Source: Bacteroidia bacterium
GTDB taxonomy: Bacteria; Bacteroidota; Bacteroidia; AKYH767-A; OLB10
Length of the DNA stretch: 36,526 nucleotides
Assembly (NCBI GenBank): GCA_016788065.1
Contig: JAEUTI010000024.1
Location: 1-36,526 of the forward strand
Reading direction: 5' to 3'
A model generated the notes under the pieces. It did not search any database and had not been told where the DNA came from. It saw only the letters and a program-made list of their open reading frames with translations. Shown here in pieces: positions 7,360 to 16,463 of the stretch. Numbering within the stretch: the stretch's first letter is position 1; each line of letters opens with the position of its first letter. The position numbers and the translations under genes are program-made.

Positions 7360-7713
7360 AAACCTTTGTAAACCATTTGAACAATGATCAAATGGTGATG
7401 AAGAAAGAAATATTTCTGTCAATACTATGCAAGTTCATTATGTATGGAAATTTCGAAAAGCCCTGCGTAGCAATTTCTCGGGCCGTTAGCGACATAATAA
7501 CTAAAGTTGAATTACTTATTATTAGTCTCCTTGGCATTTATTTCATATAAATAAGCCGGGCTATGAAAATCCATCTTATAAGCACCTTGATTTTATCAAT
7601 TGAAATGAAGATTATTGTGATGGCGAATCCGAAATGCAAGGCTTCAATAATTACATTAATTGGATGATTGACATCGGGATGCGAACTGAAAGACCCCATA
7701 AACTTTTAAAATA
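7360..7713. other. Spacer with hairpin and cassette-edge-like motif
   Basis: CCATTTGA (7373-7380) and TCAAATGG (7388-7395) form a perfect 8-bp hairpin. GGCCGTTAGCGAC at 7481-7493 resembles the GCCGTTAGG edge before the HEPN gene. Short frames here have no recognisable product. One frame just before the regulator reads as a possible protein tail interrupted by a stop. The stretch may be a decayed single-gene unit. Confidence 0.4.
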
Positions 7714-8520
7714 GTGGCCGACATACGACAACTGTTCAAACCAGTTCAACCGACCGTTAAGCAATCGGCTGAAAATGTTACCTACACAGAATTTCTGCCT
7801 GACATAAGACTGCAGGACTTTATTTATTGCTATTGGCAACTCAAAACATCTAAACCACTTTCTGAGCCATTTATTTATCGTGTGGTAGCTGATGGTTGTA
7901 TTGACATATTTTTTGAACTCAACAACCCCAAAGATAATTTTGTGATGGGATTTTGTAAAAAGTTCACGGAGTTCCCGCTTGACAACTCTTTTCATTACAT
8001 AGGTGTTCGTTTTTTGCCGACAATGTTTCCGCAACTTTTCAGAATTAATGCATCTGAACTTAGTAATCGTTTTGAACTATTAGGGAACGTGCTACCCAAA
8101 GTTTCAGATTTTATTGCTGACAAATTTCATAACCAATTGACTGCAAGGCAAATGCAGGAGATTTTTGACCTTTATTTTATCAATCTTATTAAAAACACAA
8201 CTTTCGACAACGATAGCAGACTTTACAATGCAATTGAAAAGATACTTCAAGAGTTTGGGGTTTTAAATATTGAACAAGACCTGAACACAGGAATAAGTCA
8301 AAGACAACTCCGCAGGCTTTTTGAGTTTTACATTGGTGATACAGCTAAGACTTTTGCAAAAGTGGTTCGTTTTCAAAATATTCTTCGTGCCAGGCCTTCT
8401 TCTCAAAGTTTGCGACAAAACAAATTATTTTTTGATGGGGGCTATTACGACCAAGCCCATTTTATAAAAGAATTCAAGAATTTTTATGGTGTAACCCCTG
8501 GTAAGGCTTTTGGCAGATAA
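7714..8520 (+). CDS. AraC-family transcriptional regulator
   Basis: A 268-residue protein starting with GTG at 7714. The N-terminal about 150 residues (FLPDIRLQDFIYCYWQL, then VADGCIDIFFEL, then YIGVRFLP) match the sensor-type domain often found before an AraC DNA-binding domain (DUF6597-like). The C-terminal about 100 residues contain the AraC helix-turn-helix pair: ISQRQLRRLFEFYIGDTAKTF, then GGYYDQAHFIKEFKNFYGVTP, the classic second-helix signature. It should bind DNA and respond to an unknown ligand. The VOC protein downstream has its own promoter-like elements and an inverted repeat, making it the likely target. No ligand can be inferred. Confidence 0.85.
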   Translation: MADIRQLFKPVQPTVKQSAENVTYTEFLPDIRLQDFIYCYWQLKTSKPLSEPFIYRVVADGCIDIFFELNNPKDNFVMGFCKKFTEFPLDNSFHYIGVRFLPTMFPQLFRINASELSNRFELLGNVLPKVSDFIADKFHNQLTARQMQEIFDLYFINLIKNTTFDNDSRLYNAIEKILQEFGVLNIEQDLNTGISQRQLRRLFEFYIGDTAKTFAKVVRFQNILRARPSSQSLRQNKLFFDGGYYDQAHFIKEFKNFYGVTPGKAFGR

Positions 8521-8541
8521 TTATGTCCGTTTTATACAATG

Positions 8542-8569
8542 TTTGAACAGTGATTTTTATGTAGTTTTG
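8542..8569 (+). promoter_or_regulatory. Candidate promoter of the VOC gene
   Basis: TTTG at 8542-8545 and TAGTTTTG at 8562-8569 match the -33 and -7 elements of Bacteroidota promoters, separated by 16 nt, slightly short of the usual spacing. The predicted leader is close to 95 nt. Confidence 0.5.
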
Positions 8570-8587
8570 TATCCTAAGTCAAATAAA

Positions 8588-8627
8588 GTTAAGCAATACT
8601 TACAATTCCAAGCATAGCTTGCTTAAC
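8588..8627. promoter_or_regulatory. Perfect 9-bp inverted repeat in the VOC leader
   Basis: GTTAAGCAA (8588-8596) and TTGCTTAAC (8619-8627) are exact reverse complements with a 22-nt gap. Within the same stretch AAGCAATACTT (8591-8601) and AAGCATAGCTT (8610-8620) are near-direct repeats 19 nt apart, close to the one-and-a-bit-turn spacing of AraC-type half-sites. It could be an operator or a leader hairpin. Confidence 0.5.
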
Positions 8628-8668
8628 GGGAAATGCTTTTTTAAGCTAAAGATAAAAATCAAAACAAG

Positions 8669-9052
8669 ATGAAATTAAACGCTGGAGTTCTAACAACAAA
8701 GTTGGCGGAAAGCAAAGCTTTTTACACCAACAATTTAGGTTTTGGAGTGACATTTGAAAATGAATTTTACCTTTTATTACACACCCCAAACCACGAAGCC
8801 GAAATTAGCTTTTTGCTTCCTAACCACCCAAGTCAGCAACCTTTCTTTCATAAGCCTTTTTTAGGGCAAGGAATGTATCTGACCATTGAAGTAGAAGATG
8901 TAGATAACATCTACAACGAACTTAAAAAGAAAGGTGTATCAATAAAAATTGACATCCGAAATGAACCTTGGGGCGACAGGCATTTCGCCATTGAAGACCC
9001 GAATGGAATTGGCATTGACATTGTAAAATATTCTCCTCCTGAAGAAAAATAG
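8669..9052 (+). CDS. VOC-family (glyoxalase/bleomycin-resistance-like) protein
   Basis: A 127-residue protein of the vicinal-oxygen-chelate superfamily, typically a metal-binding isomerase, dioxygenase or antibiotic-sequestering protein. It begins with the family opening (LTTKLAESKAFYTNNLGFGV). The middle carries MYLTIEVEDVDNIYNELKKKG and the end GDRHFAIEDPNGIGIDIV, the usual second half of the betaalphabetabetabeta fold. Glu or His metal ligands cannot be assigned safely, so the substrate is open. It lies 148 bp after the AraC-type regulator, a common pairing in Bacteroidota. Confidence 0.85.
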   Translation: MKLNAGVLTTKLAESKAFYTNNLGFGVTFENEFYLLLHTPNHEAEISFLLPNHPSQQPFFHKPFLGQGMYLTIEVEDVDNIYNELKKKGVSIKIDIRNEPWGDRHFAIEDPNGIGIDIVKYSPPEEK

Positions 9053-9337
9053 TTTTGAAAACCCTGGGTGCTTCTATTGGAAAAACTTATTCCGGACATA
9101 GCAATGACACCAGTAAAAGCAACGCGACAAGACAATTATCAAACACTTAAAACATGTAAAAAGTAGTTAATCAATGCTATCCTAAAGTTGCAAAAAAAGT
9201 TGAAGAGTTTTGATTTTTAATTCGAAAATTGCTAATTTTCCGCCACATTCGTCTTGCCCGGAAGCAATTTGTGAAACCGATCCGCGACAGAGCTAATTTG
9301 AACCTGTTTTTTTAATACTGTACATAAATAGTAACAC

Positions 9338-10354
9338 ATGAAACACCTCATTGCAACTATTGTTCTGACAACATTTGCTTTAATATGTTGCGGACAAAAT
9401 GAAAACTTGAAATTATACTACAACTGTACAACTTTCCATCCGAATTTTACGAAAGTTAATGTCATTGATAAAAGAGTCAGCAATCAAACACTTGGGTTTG
9501 TTCAGGTTGGCGCATTCAACAGAATTGCTCCAGTAGTATTTCAAGGCAGTCTCACCGACAGTTTAGCAATTTATTTTTTAGATAAAGATACAATAGGCAA
9601 AACTCCAAAGGAATTAACGATTTTGCTTTATGAGCTTTACATGAGTGAAAAATCTGATTACACGAGCGAAACCGGGCGATTGAAACTTTCAATTAGATTG
9701 TTTGCAAAGGAAGATCAGGAAAAATACTTTGAGATACTAAGCATAGATAGTGTGTACTATGCTAGTGCTTTGGATGTAACAAATAAATTATTGAACTCCG
9801 TCAGTAAACACATGTGCGAGATATCAACGAAGGCTAATCTGATGAATCTAAGTGCACCACAGAGTAATCCACGCTACACTTACTCAGAATTGCAATCAAT
9901 AGACAGTTTAGAGAAGCTTAGAATTCCTATTTACAATACAGAAAAATTTAATTCTGGATTATTTACAACATACGAACGCTTTAAAGCAAATAGTCCTGAT
10001 AGCTCTGTCATTACAATTGATTTATCTGACCCCAAAAATATTAAAGTTTTCAAATGGGATGGTAAAAAGAAAAAGAGAGTTGATTGTAATAGTGTTTATG
10101 CAGTAAGTGATGGGAATACATTGCTGAAAGCGACATCTATTGGGTTTTATAAGTTACAAAAAATTAATGGCGACTTTTATTATGTCGGACAAACTTCATT
10201 TTCTAACTCTAACAATGTTGCGATGTGGGGCTATGCTTTCGGGTTGGTTGGTGCAGCCATAGCATCAGAAGCTGAAAGGAATAATGGTCTCTTTCAATTT
10301 AGAATAAATTATATTAAGGGTAATTCAATACCAATTTCAAAAGCAGCAGAATAA
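9338..10354 (+). CDS. Secreted hypothetical protein
   Basis: A 338-residue protein. Residues 1-20 form a signal peptide (MKHLIATIVLTTFALICCGQ); the two Cys before GQ do not fit a lipobox well, so simple secretion is more likely than lipidation. The N-terminal half has a beta-rich look. Around residues 285-310 a Gly/Ala-rich stretch (WGYAFGLVGAAIASEAE) could be a short membrane or glycine-zipper segment. No family is recognised. In the spacer before it, GAAAATT-GCT-AATTTTC at 9224-9240 is a small perfect hairpin. Confidence 0.7.
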   Translation: MKHLIATIVLTTFALICCGQNENLKLYYNCTTFHPNFTKVNVIDKRVSNQTLGFVQVGAFNRIAPVVFQGSLTDSLAIYFLDKDTIGKTPKELTILLYELYMSEKSDYTSETGRLKLSIRLFAKEDQEKYFEILSIDSVYYASALDVTNKLLNSVSKHMCEISTKANLMNLSAPQSNPRYTYSELQSIDSLEKLRIPIYNTEKFNSGLFTTYERFKANSPDSSVITIDLSDPKNIKVFKWDGKKKKRVDCNSVYAVSDGNTLLKATSIGFYKLQKINGDFYYVGQTSFSNSNNVAMWGYAFGLVGAAIASEAERNNGLFQFRINYIKGNSIPISKAAE

Positions 10355-10466
10355 AATACGGAGTGCTAAGCGGATTAGTACCCTTTGGCTCGTCAAACCA
10401 TCTTGCCTTTTCAAAATCCGGGAAATAGTTTCCCCAAAATGTAATGGGGTGTCTACGTTTTTTAAA

Positions 10467-10496
10467 GAATAGTATGGATATAGATCAAATACTATT
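10467..10496. other. AT-rich hairpin between island and NHEJ cluster
   Basis: AATAGTAT (10468-10475) pairs exactly with ATACTATT (10489-10496) across a 13-nt loop. It has no T-tract directly after it, so it is not a standard terminator. It may be a regulatory site ahead of the end-joining genes. Confidence 0.35.
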
Positions 10497-10587
10497 TCGG
10501 CACAATTTTTACCCCTAATCATTTGCTTTCACTCCTCATCGTGTCTATCAGTACCAAAGGAGGTGGCAGCTTTAAAATCAATCTGTT

Positions 10588-10740
10588 ATGAAAAAGAAAT
10601 CAGAGAGTACCGATCGTATGTTGAAAGAGAAAACGAATCAGGATTTCAATAAACAGCCACCTGACCCTAAAAATCCCAATCAGGTAGTTGGTAAAAAATC
10701 TGTTACCAGGAAAAAAACTGGTCTGCGCAAACTTGATTAA
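10588..10740 (+). CDS. Lys-rich 50-residue microprotein upstream of ligD
   Basis: An ATG at 10588 opens 50 codons ending in TAA at 10738-10740. The product (MKKKSESTDRMLKEK at its start, ending KKTGLRKLD) is highly basic, with Pro/Asn in the middle, and probably disordered. A purine-rich AAAGGAGG lies at about 10556-10563, rather far upstream. It is 27 bp before ligD on the same strand, so cotranscription is likely. I do not recognise a family; its basic nature would suit nucleic-acid binding, which is inference. Confidence 0.55.
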   Translation: MKKKSESTDRMLKEKTNQDFNKQPPDPKNPNQVVGKKSVTRKKTGLRKLD

Positions 10741-10767
10741 CTCCTGATTGTGTTGAATTTCTAAGTT

Positions 10768-13365
10768 ATGAAGCTTGCTGAATATAAACAGAAAAGGGAT
10801 TTTAAGAAAACCCCGGAACCTACCGGAGGAGCTCCGGACAAGCAGAAGCTTATTTTTGTTATACAAAAACACGATGCAACCCGCTTACACTACGATTTTC
10901 GACTTGAATTAAATGGGGTGCTTGTAAGTTGGGCTGTTCCGAAACAACCTACTGCAGATACATCTGTAAAGAGGCTGGCAATAATGGTAGAAGATCACCC
11001 ATTTGATTACCGGGATTTTGAAGGGATAATTCCTTCCGGTTATGGAGCAGGAACAGTAATGGTGTGGGATACCGGAACTTATGAAATAGCAGGAATGGAA
11101 GGTAAGACTAAAAGATCTCAGCAAATTGCCTGTAAAAAGGGGTTAGCTGCTGGTAAGCTGCATTTTGTTTTACATGGGAAAAAGCTCAAAGGTGAATTTG
11201 CATTAGTGCGGACCAAACGGAATGAAGCAAAAGAATGGTTGTTGTTTAAGGTCAATTCTGATGACAAACACAAAACATTAAAAGATGAAACTGATAAATC
11301 AGTAATTTCAGGTAAAAATCTGGAAGAGTTGAGCCGGGGGAAGGTAGCAAAAAAGCCAGTAAAGAAAGCAGTTTCCGGAAAGTTCTCAGATACTGTTGAA
11401 GGAAGTAAAACAGCTTCATTCCCTTCTAAAATTTCACCCATGTTAGCAACCTTAGTTGTGGAGCCATTTCACAATTCTGAGTGGAAATATGAAATTAAAT
11501 GGGATGGGTACAGAACACTGGCATTTTGCAATGCTAAAGAAGTGAGTTTGAAATCAAGAAACGATAAATCATTTAATCAAAAGTTCCCTCCAATTGTAAC
11601 TGCGTTAAAAAAACTCAACTTAAGAGCTGTGTTGGATGGTGAGGTAGTTGCTGTTGACAAAACAGGTAAGCCCGATTTTGGTGCACTTCAAAACTGGAAA
11701 TCATCAGGCGATGGACTTTTAATATTTTATGTTTTCGATGTACTTTGGTTTGAAGGAAGATCTTTGACAGAAACTCCTTTGGAAGAACGAAGAAATCTTT
11801 TAAAGTCTATTTTGAAATTTGCTGATCCTATAAGGTATAGCGATTCGTTTGATGTGAACGGGATCGAGTTTTTTGAAATCGTTAAAAATATGGGACTCGA
11901 AGGAGTTATTGCTAAGAAGGCAGACAGTTTGTATAGTCCTGGAATCAGATCAAAAGAATGGTTGAAAATTAAGGCTAATAAGCGTGAAGAGTTGGTAATA
12001 GGTGGTTATACTCTAAAAAAGGGATCGCCAAATTTATTCAGTTCTTTATTGGTAGGAGCCTATCATAAAGGAAAGTTAATTTTTAAAGGTAAAGTTGGTG
12101 CCGGATTCTCTCAGTCTGATCAATCGCAATTAATTCGTAAATTCAAATCTAAAGTTCAAACCACGAGTGCTTTTGCCAATGAAGGTGAAATCTATAAAAG
12201 CTCCAGGTTTGGTAGTAGCGTAAAAAAGGATTCTGTTGTGTGGCTTAAACCTGAGCTTGTATGTGAGGTCAGTTTTACAGAGATGACTACTGACGGAGTA
12301 ATGCGCCATCCTTCGTTTCAAGGAATGCGAATCGATAAAAGTGCAAAAGATGTTAAAGTAGAGGTTTTAAATAAACAGGAAATGGCAGTCAAAAAATCAA
12401 AAGTGAAATCTACAAAACCAAGGAAGCCACGTTCAGAATCCAAACAATTAAGTCTATTTAAATCGGATGAAGAAAATATAGTAAAATCAATAAATGGTCA
12501 TAATATCAAGTTCACCAATCTGAAGAAAATATTTTGGCCAAAAGGAAATCTCACCAAGGGAGATTTATTAAATTATTACGATCAAATTTCACCATACATA
12601 TTACCTTATCTGAAAAACAGGCCACAATCCTTAAACCGTCATCCTAATGGCGTAAACGGGAAAAGTTTCTTTTTCAAGGATGTCACTGATACTGCTCCGG
12701 AATGGTTAGAAAAGTTTAAATATGTCAGTGAAACTGATAGAAAATTGAAACATTATCTGGTTGCTAAGAATAAGGCAAGTATCCTGTATATGGCAAATTT
12801 AGGCTGTATTGAAATGAATCCCTGGCATAGCAGGGTTGAATCGGAGGATTATCCTGATTACTGCATTATAGATTTGGATCCGGGAGAGACAAAATTTGCA
12901 AAGGTGATTGATGCTGCAAATATCGTAAAAGACATTTTAGATAATTGGGGAATTAAAGGTTATCCCAAGACAAGTGGCTCCACAGGAATTCATATTTATA
13001 TTCCTTTAGGTGCAAAATATACTTATGACCAGTCGAAAGAATTTGCACGTGTTATTGCTACATTGGTTCAACAAGAAATGCCTCGGTATACAAGTATTGA
13101 GCGTACTGTAAAGTCCAGAAAGGGTAAAATGTATATCGACTTTTTGCAAAACAGATCACATGCCACGGTAGCGGCTCCTTATTCTTTAAGACCCAAACCT
13201 GATGCTACCGTTTCGATGCCATTGGATTGGTCGGAAGTAAAACAAGGTTTGAAAATTGCTGACTTTACCATATTTAATGCTTTGGAACGAGTAGAGGCTA
13301 TTGGTGATATTTTCAAACCTGTCCTTGGTAAAGGAATAAACTTAAATAAAATAGTTAACATCTAA
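10768..13365 (+). CDS. ligD: Multifunctional NHEJ DNA ligase D
   Basis: An 865-residue ATP-dependent end-joining enzyme with three domains. Residues about 25-180 are the 3'-phosphoesterase (KHDATRLHYDFRLEL with H35, H41, D43, R45; then IPSGYGAGTVMVWDTG). Residues about 220-525 are the ATP-dependent ligase with its OB fold; K244 in EIKWDGYR is the adenylated lysine, with LDGEVV and the EGVIAKK motif following. Residues about 575-855 are the primase/polymerase domain, with NLKKIFWP at its start and the metal-binding D702-L-D704 in IIDLDPG. The order PE-LIG-POL is that of Pseudomonas-type LigD. Lys-rich linkers join the domains. It acts with the Ku protein encoded at 14212 to repair double-strand breaks. 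All catalytic motifs look intact. Confidence 0.97.
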   Translation: MKLAEYKQKRDFKKTPEPTGGAPDKQKLIFVIQKHDATRLHYDFRLELNGVLVSWAVPKQPTADTSVKRLAIMVEDHPFDYRDFEGIIPSGYGAGTVMVWDTGTYEIAGMEGKTKRSQQIACKKGLAAGKLHFVLHGKKLKGEFALVRTKRNEAKEWLLFKVNSDDKHKTLKDETDKSVISGKNLEELSRGKVAKKPVKKAVSGKFSDTVEGSKTASFPSKISPMLATLVVEPFHNSEWKYEIKWDGYRTLAFCNAKEVSLKSRNDKSFNQKFPPIVTALKKLNLRAVLDGEVVAVDKTGKPDFGALQNWKSSGDGLLIFYVFDVLWFEGRSLTETPLEERRNLLKSILKFADPIRYSDSFDVNGIEFFEIVKNMGLEGVIAKKADSLYSPGIRSKEWLKIKANKREELVIGGYTLKKGSPNLFSSLLVGAYHKGKLIFKGKVGAGFSQSDQSQLIRKFKSKVQTTSAFANEGEIYKSSRFGSSVKKDSVVWLKPELVCEVSFTEMTTDGVMRHPSFQGMRIDKSAKDVKVEVLNKQEMAVKKSKVKSTKPRKPRSESKQLSLFKSDEENIVKSINGHNIKFTNLKKIFWPKGNLTKGDLLNYYDQISPYILPYLKNRPQSLNRHPNGVNGKSFFFKDVTDTAPEWLEKFKYVSETDRKLKHYLVAKNKASILYMANLGCIEMNPWHSRVESEDYPDYCIIDLDPGETKFAKVIDAANIVKDILDNWGIKGYPKTSGSTGIHIYIPLGAKYTYDQSKEFARVIATLVQQEMPRYTSIERTVKSRKGKMYIDFLQNRSHATVAAPYSLRPKPDATVSMPLDWSEVKQGLKIADFTIFNALERVEAIGDIFKPVLGKGINLNKIVNI

Positions 13366-13375
13366 AAGTAAAATC

Positions 13376-13519
13376 ATGCCATACAAAAGTGATGCTCAAC
13401 GAAAATATTTTCATGCTAATAAAAAGGAATTAGAGAAAAAAGGAGTGGATGTTGAGGAGTGGGATAAAGAAAGTAAAGGTAAGAAACTGCCAAAGAAGGC
13501 ATCGAAAAAAAAGAAATGA
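13376..13519 (+). CDS. Lys-rich 47-residue microprotein between ligD and DUF6766 gene
   Basis: An ATG at 13376 opens 47 codons; the TGA overlaps the ATG of the next gene as ATGA at 13516-13519, strong evidence of translational coupling. The product begins MPYKSDAQRKYFHANKKEL, similar to the MPYKS-QRxxxHA opening I recall for small proteins of phages and bacteria, and ends in a run of Lys. It begins 10 bp after the ligD stop. Function unknown; a DNA-binding accessory to end joining is a guess from charge and context. Confidence 0.7.
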   Translation: MPYKSDAQRKYFHANKKELEKKGVDVEEWDKESKGKKLPKKASKKKK

Positions 13520-14181
13520 AAAAGACGAAAAAATCTTTTTGGTATAGAAATGGACTGGTGTTGGCTTTTTTGGCCTTAACATTATTTTCATTGTCCTTGC
13601 AGATTTATACCGGATTAATCCAGTACAACAACTTTTTGGAGGACCACCATATAGCTTCGGTTTCATTGGGCAGATATATGATTTCCGGACATTTTTTACA
13701 GGCAACATTTGAAAATTGGGAGAGTGAATTTTTGCAGATGGGGTTATTTGTATGGTTTACTGTGTTCCTAAAGCAAAAAGGCTCTTCTGAATCGAAAAAA
13801 ATTGATGGTGAAGAACCTGTTGACAGACCACCGGTGAAACATAAGAATGCTCCCTGGCCTGTGAAAAAAGGAGGCTGGGTATTAAAATTATATGAACATT
13901 CGCTTTCATTAGCATTATTTGCCTTGTTTTTCATATCGTTCATACTTCACTGGATTGGCAGTCACCAGGACTTTAATGAGAGGCAATTGTTAGAAGGGAA
14001 ACCTGGCCAATCATTTATTTTATATCTGGCTAACAGCAGGTTTTGGTTTGAGTCATTTCAAAACTGGCAAAGCGAATTTTTGTCAGTATGTGCAATTATA
14101 TTTTTATCAATATATCTTAGAGAAAAAGGGTCGCCGCAATCAAAACCGGTTGATGCACCACATAGTCAGACCGGAGAATAA
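13516..14181 (+). CDS. DUF6766-type membrane protein with internal duplication
   Basis: A 221-residue protein with about four transmembrane helices. Two homologous halves are visible: the first (about 7-100) with a helix, then ATFENWESEFLQMG, a helix and FLKQKGSSESK; the second (about 118-212) with SFQNWQSEFLSVC, a helix and YLREKGSPQSK. This matches the DUF6766 family as I recall it, whose members share NWxSEFLQ and KGSxESK. The role is unknown. It overlaps the microprotein by 4 bp and precedes ku by 30 bp, so it is built into the end-joining operon. A membrane protein in a DNA-repair operon is unexpected. Confidence 0.75.
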   Translation: MKKTKKSFWYRNGLVLAFLALTLFSLSLQIYTGLIQYNNFLEDHHIASVSLGRYMISGHFLQATFENWESEFLQMGLFVWFTVFLKQKGSSESKKIDGEEPVDRPPVKHKNAPWPVKKGGWVLKLYEHSLSLALFALFFISFILHWIGSHQDFNERQLLEGKPGQSFILYLANSRFWFESFQNWQSEFLSVCAIIFLSIYLREKGSPQSKPVDAPHSQTGE

Positions 14182-14211
14182 AAGTTTTAACATTTTAAAC
14201 ATACAAGTATC

Positions 14212-14988
14212 ATGAGAAATATCTGGAAAGGATCAATAAGTTTTGGATTAATAAATATACCAGTTAAATTATATCCAGCCATTCAGGAAAGTTCTCTGGA
14301 TCTTGATATGCTGGACCCTAAAGATTTTTCCAATATCAAGTTTAAAAGAGTGAACGAGAATACCGGGAAAGAAGTACCTTACGACAAAATTGTAAAAGGG
14401 TATAAATCTGATAAGGGCTACATTGTTTTGGATGAAGATGATTTTATTGCGGCAGATGTTGTAAAGACAAAAACAATCGACATTGAATCATTTGTTTTGG
14501 AATCGGAAATTGACAGTTTGTACTATGAACAGCCTTATTTTCTGGAACCTGACCAGGGAGCTATGAAAGCCTATGGATTATTGCGGGATGCTTTGAGTTC
14601 AAGTGGAAAAGTTGGAGTGGCAACGTTTGTGCTGAGAAATAAAGAGAGTCTCGCAATTTTGAAACCTTATCAGAAAGTTATTGTGTTAAACAGAATCCGG
14701 TTTTCTCAGGAAATTCGCAAAACCACGGAGTTAAAAGTTCCGGCTGTTTCCACTAAAAAATCAAAGGAGCTTGTTATGGCAAATAAACTTATTGCGCAAC
14801 TGACAGAGAAATTTGATATTTCGTCATACAAGGATAATTATACCGAGAAGCTTTTAAAGATCATCAAGAAAAAAGCTAAAGGAACCAAAATTACCGTTCC
14901 CAAAATGAAGGTTGTAAAAAAGCAAAACGACAACATTATGGATATGTTAAAAGCCAGCCTTGATACAAAGAAAAGGAAATCGGCATAA
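14212..14988 (+). CDS. ku: Ku, DNA end-binding protein of bacterial NHEJ
   Basis: A 258-residue homodimeric ring protein that binds double-strand ends and recruits LigD. The opening [21 protein letters not shown] is diagnostic of bacterial Ku. The central part has [22 protein letters not shown] and the [12 protein letters not shown] segment of the beta-barrel/bridge. The C-terminal tail is Lys-rich ([19 protein letters not shown]), as in bacterial Ku proteins where it contacts DNA and the ligase. Length is normal. It closes the operon begun at 10588 or 10768. Confidence 0.97.
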   Translation: MRNIWKGSISFGLINIPVKLYPAIQESSLDLDMLDPKDFSNIKFKRVNENTGKEVPYDKIVKGYKSDKGYIVLDEDDFIAADVVKTKTIDIESFVLESEIDSLYYEQPYFLEPDQGAMKAYGLLRDALSSSGKVGVATFVLRNKESLAILKPYQKVIVLNRIRFSQEIRKTTELKVPAVSTKKSKELVMANKLIAQLTEKFDISSYKDNYTEKLLKIIKKKAKGTKITVPKMKVVKKQNDNIMDMLKASLDTKKRKSA

Positions 14989-15321
14989 CCTTATTTAATT
15001 TTGTTAAACTACCACCTTTCCCTTTTAAAACGCCTACAAAGAAGCTCTCGTCAATGCTTCAGTAGGGATGACTGAAACTGTTAATCCAGCGATTAGATAG
15101 AAATGAAGATCGCCAAAAGGGTCTGAGGGTATTCCCGGGAAGGGTGGAAGGACTTTATAGGTTATAATATATTGTATATTAATAATTTACAATTTTATTA
15201 GATTATCTGTTGTTTCTTATGTTTATTCAGTGTTAACTTGTAAATTAGCATAAATCGAAAAAAGACTTAACAGGTAAATAGCTTTTTAAGCAAGTATAAA
15301 AATATCTTCTAAAATTAATAG
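14989..15321. other. Spacer after ku, no gene seen
   Basis: This stretch is 333 bp and strongly AT-rich in its right half. A small perfect hairpin, AATATA-TTG-TATATT, lies at 15166-15180. I see no open frame, clear terminator or repeat. Confidence 0.5.
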
Positions 15322-16212
15322 ATGATGAGAATATTAATTCTGCTTGTTTTAATTAAAATTTGTCCGGTACTTTTATATGGACAGCATATTGTTTCCGGTG
15401 TTCACGGTTCATCAGATTATTATAGCGATGTCAACCCTGATAAGGTAGTTTTTGCTCCAATGATCACTTTTCCAAGTTATAATTCAGATTCACTTCTTGT
15501 TGATCTGAATAATGATAATATTAACGATTTTAATATAATTGCTGTAAGTGACGATGGTGGACAATGGTATAGATATTACAGTTGCAGAATCATACCATTG
15601 AATAATAATCAGATTTCGATATTCGGATTTGATACCTGTTATGCAAATATTCCTTCGACTTTGCAATTGTATTGGAATCCAATGGCTGAAATATTTGCAA
15701 GTGGGGATACTATTGATAAAAATAAACTTTGGATTGATTCTACTGCTTATCTGGCTTTTAACAATTTGAGTGCAAATTTCCCTAACAATTTTGGTTATAA
15801 TTGTGCAGATGTTGTTTCACCGGTTGCCGGATATTTAGGTTTAAAAGTTATAATTCCAAACGATACACTATATGGATGGATTAAAATTCAGGCAATCGCA
15901 ACAACTTCTGTGATCATTGAAGAATTTGCCTGTAACATTTTTTCCACAGGCATTGAACAACCGGATGAAAGCTTTGCAGCATCTATTTTTCCAAACCCAT
16001 TTTCCGACAAAGCAGTACTTCATTTTAACCGGTTCGTAAATGATGCTTCTTTGGAAATTTATAATTCAAGAGGGCAACATGTTAAAAAAGTAGCAAATGT
16101 TTCAGGCAATAAAGTTGTCCTATACAGGGATAATTTGTCACCGGGATTATATTTTATGGTTTTGAGATTGCCTGACAAAATTGCTTTCACCTGCAAATTA
16201 ATGATACATTAA
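15322..16212 (+). CDS. T9SS-sorted secreted protein
   Basis: A 296-residue protein starting at the first of two adjacent ATGs. Residues 1-20 are a signal peptide ending LLYGQ. The middle (about 30-210) has many Asp/Asn-rich turns (DLNNDNINDFN, resembling a calcium-binding DxNxDxxxD loop) and a beta-rich pattern ending in GYLGLKVIIPNDTLYGWIKI, a module common in Bacteroidota secreted proteins of unknown function. The C-terminal 75 residues (ASIFPNPFSDKAVLHF to LMIH) are a T9SS type A sorting domain. Expected at the cell surface; substrate or partner unknown. Confidence 0.8.
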   Translation: MMRILILLVLIKICPVLLYGQHIVSGVHGSSDYYSDVNPDKVVFAPMITFPSYNSDSLLVDLNNDNINDFNIIAVSDDGGQWYRYYSCRIIPLNNNQISIFGFDTCYANIPSTLQLYWNPMAEIFASGDTIDKNKLWIDSTAYLAFNNLSANFPNNFGYNCADVVSPVAGYLGLKVIIPNDTLYGWIKIQAIATTSVIIEEFACNIFSTGIEQPDESFAASIFPNPFSDKAVLHFNRFVNDASLEIYNSRGQHVKKVANVSGNKVVLYRDNLSPGLYFMVLRLPDKIAFTCKLMIH

Positions 16213-16463
16213 GCAAAATAGTATTATCTCACCTATGATTGAATAGAGTTAGATTTAGTGGAGAATATTCCATCAGGACCCTTTCCGAATCACAGCATTC
16301 TATTTCCTGCAATCCTGCCATGGGTTAGACAGTACCAGAGGTTTCATATTTGTGAGAGTACCGCGGGAACTATTTCGTATGAAGGATATTTTCCGGATGA
16401 ATAATTTTTTGATCGGTTTATTATATTTGCATCTGGGAAACTAATCTTGAACTGATACATATT

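Noticed and set aside
7293..7550. 85-codon frame starting inside the folded element
   Set aside because: It begins within the 7286-7359 palindrome and crosses the hairpin at 7373-7395; no domain.
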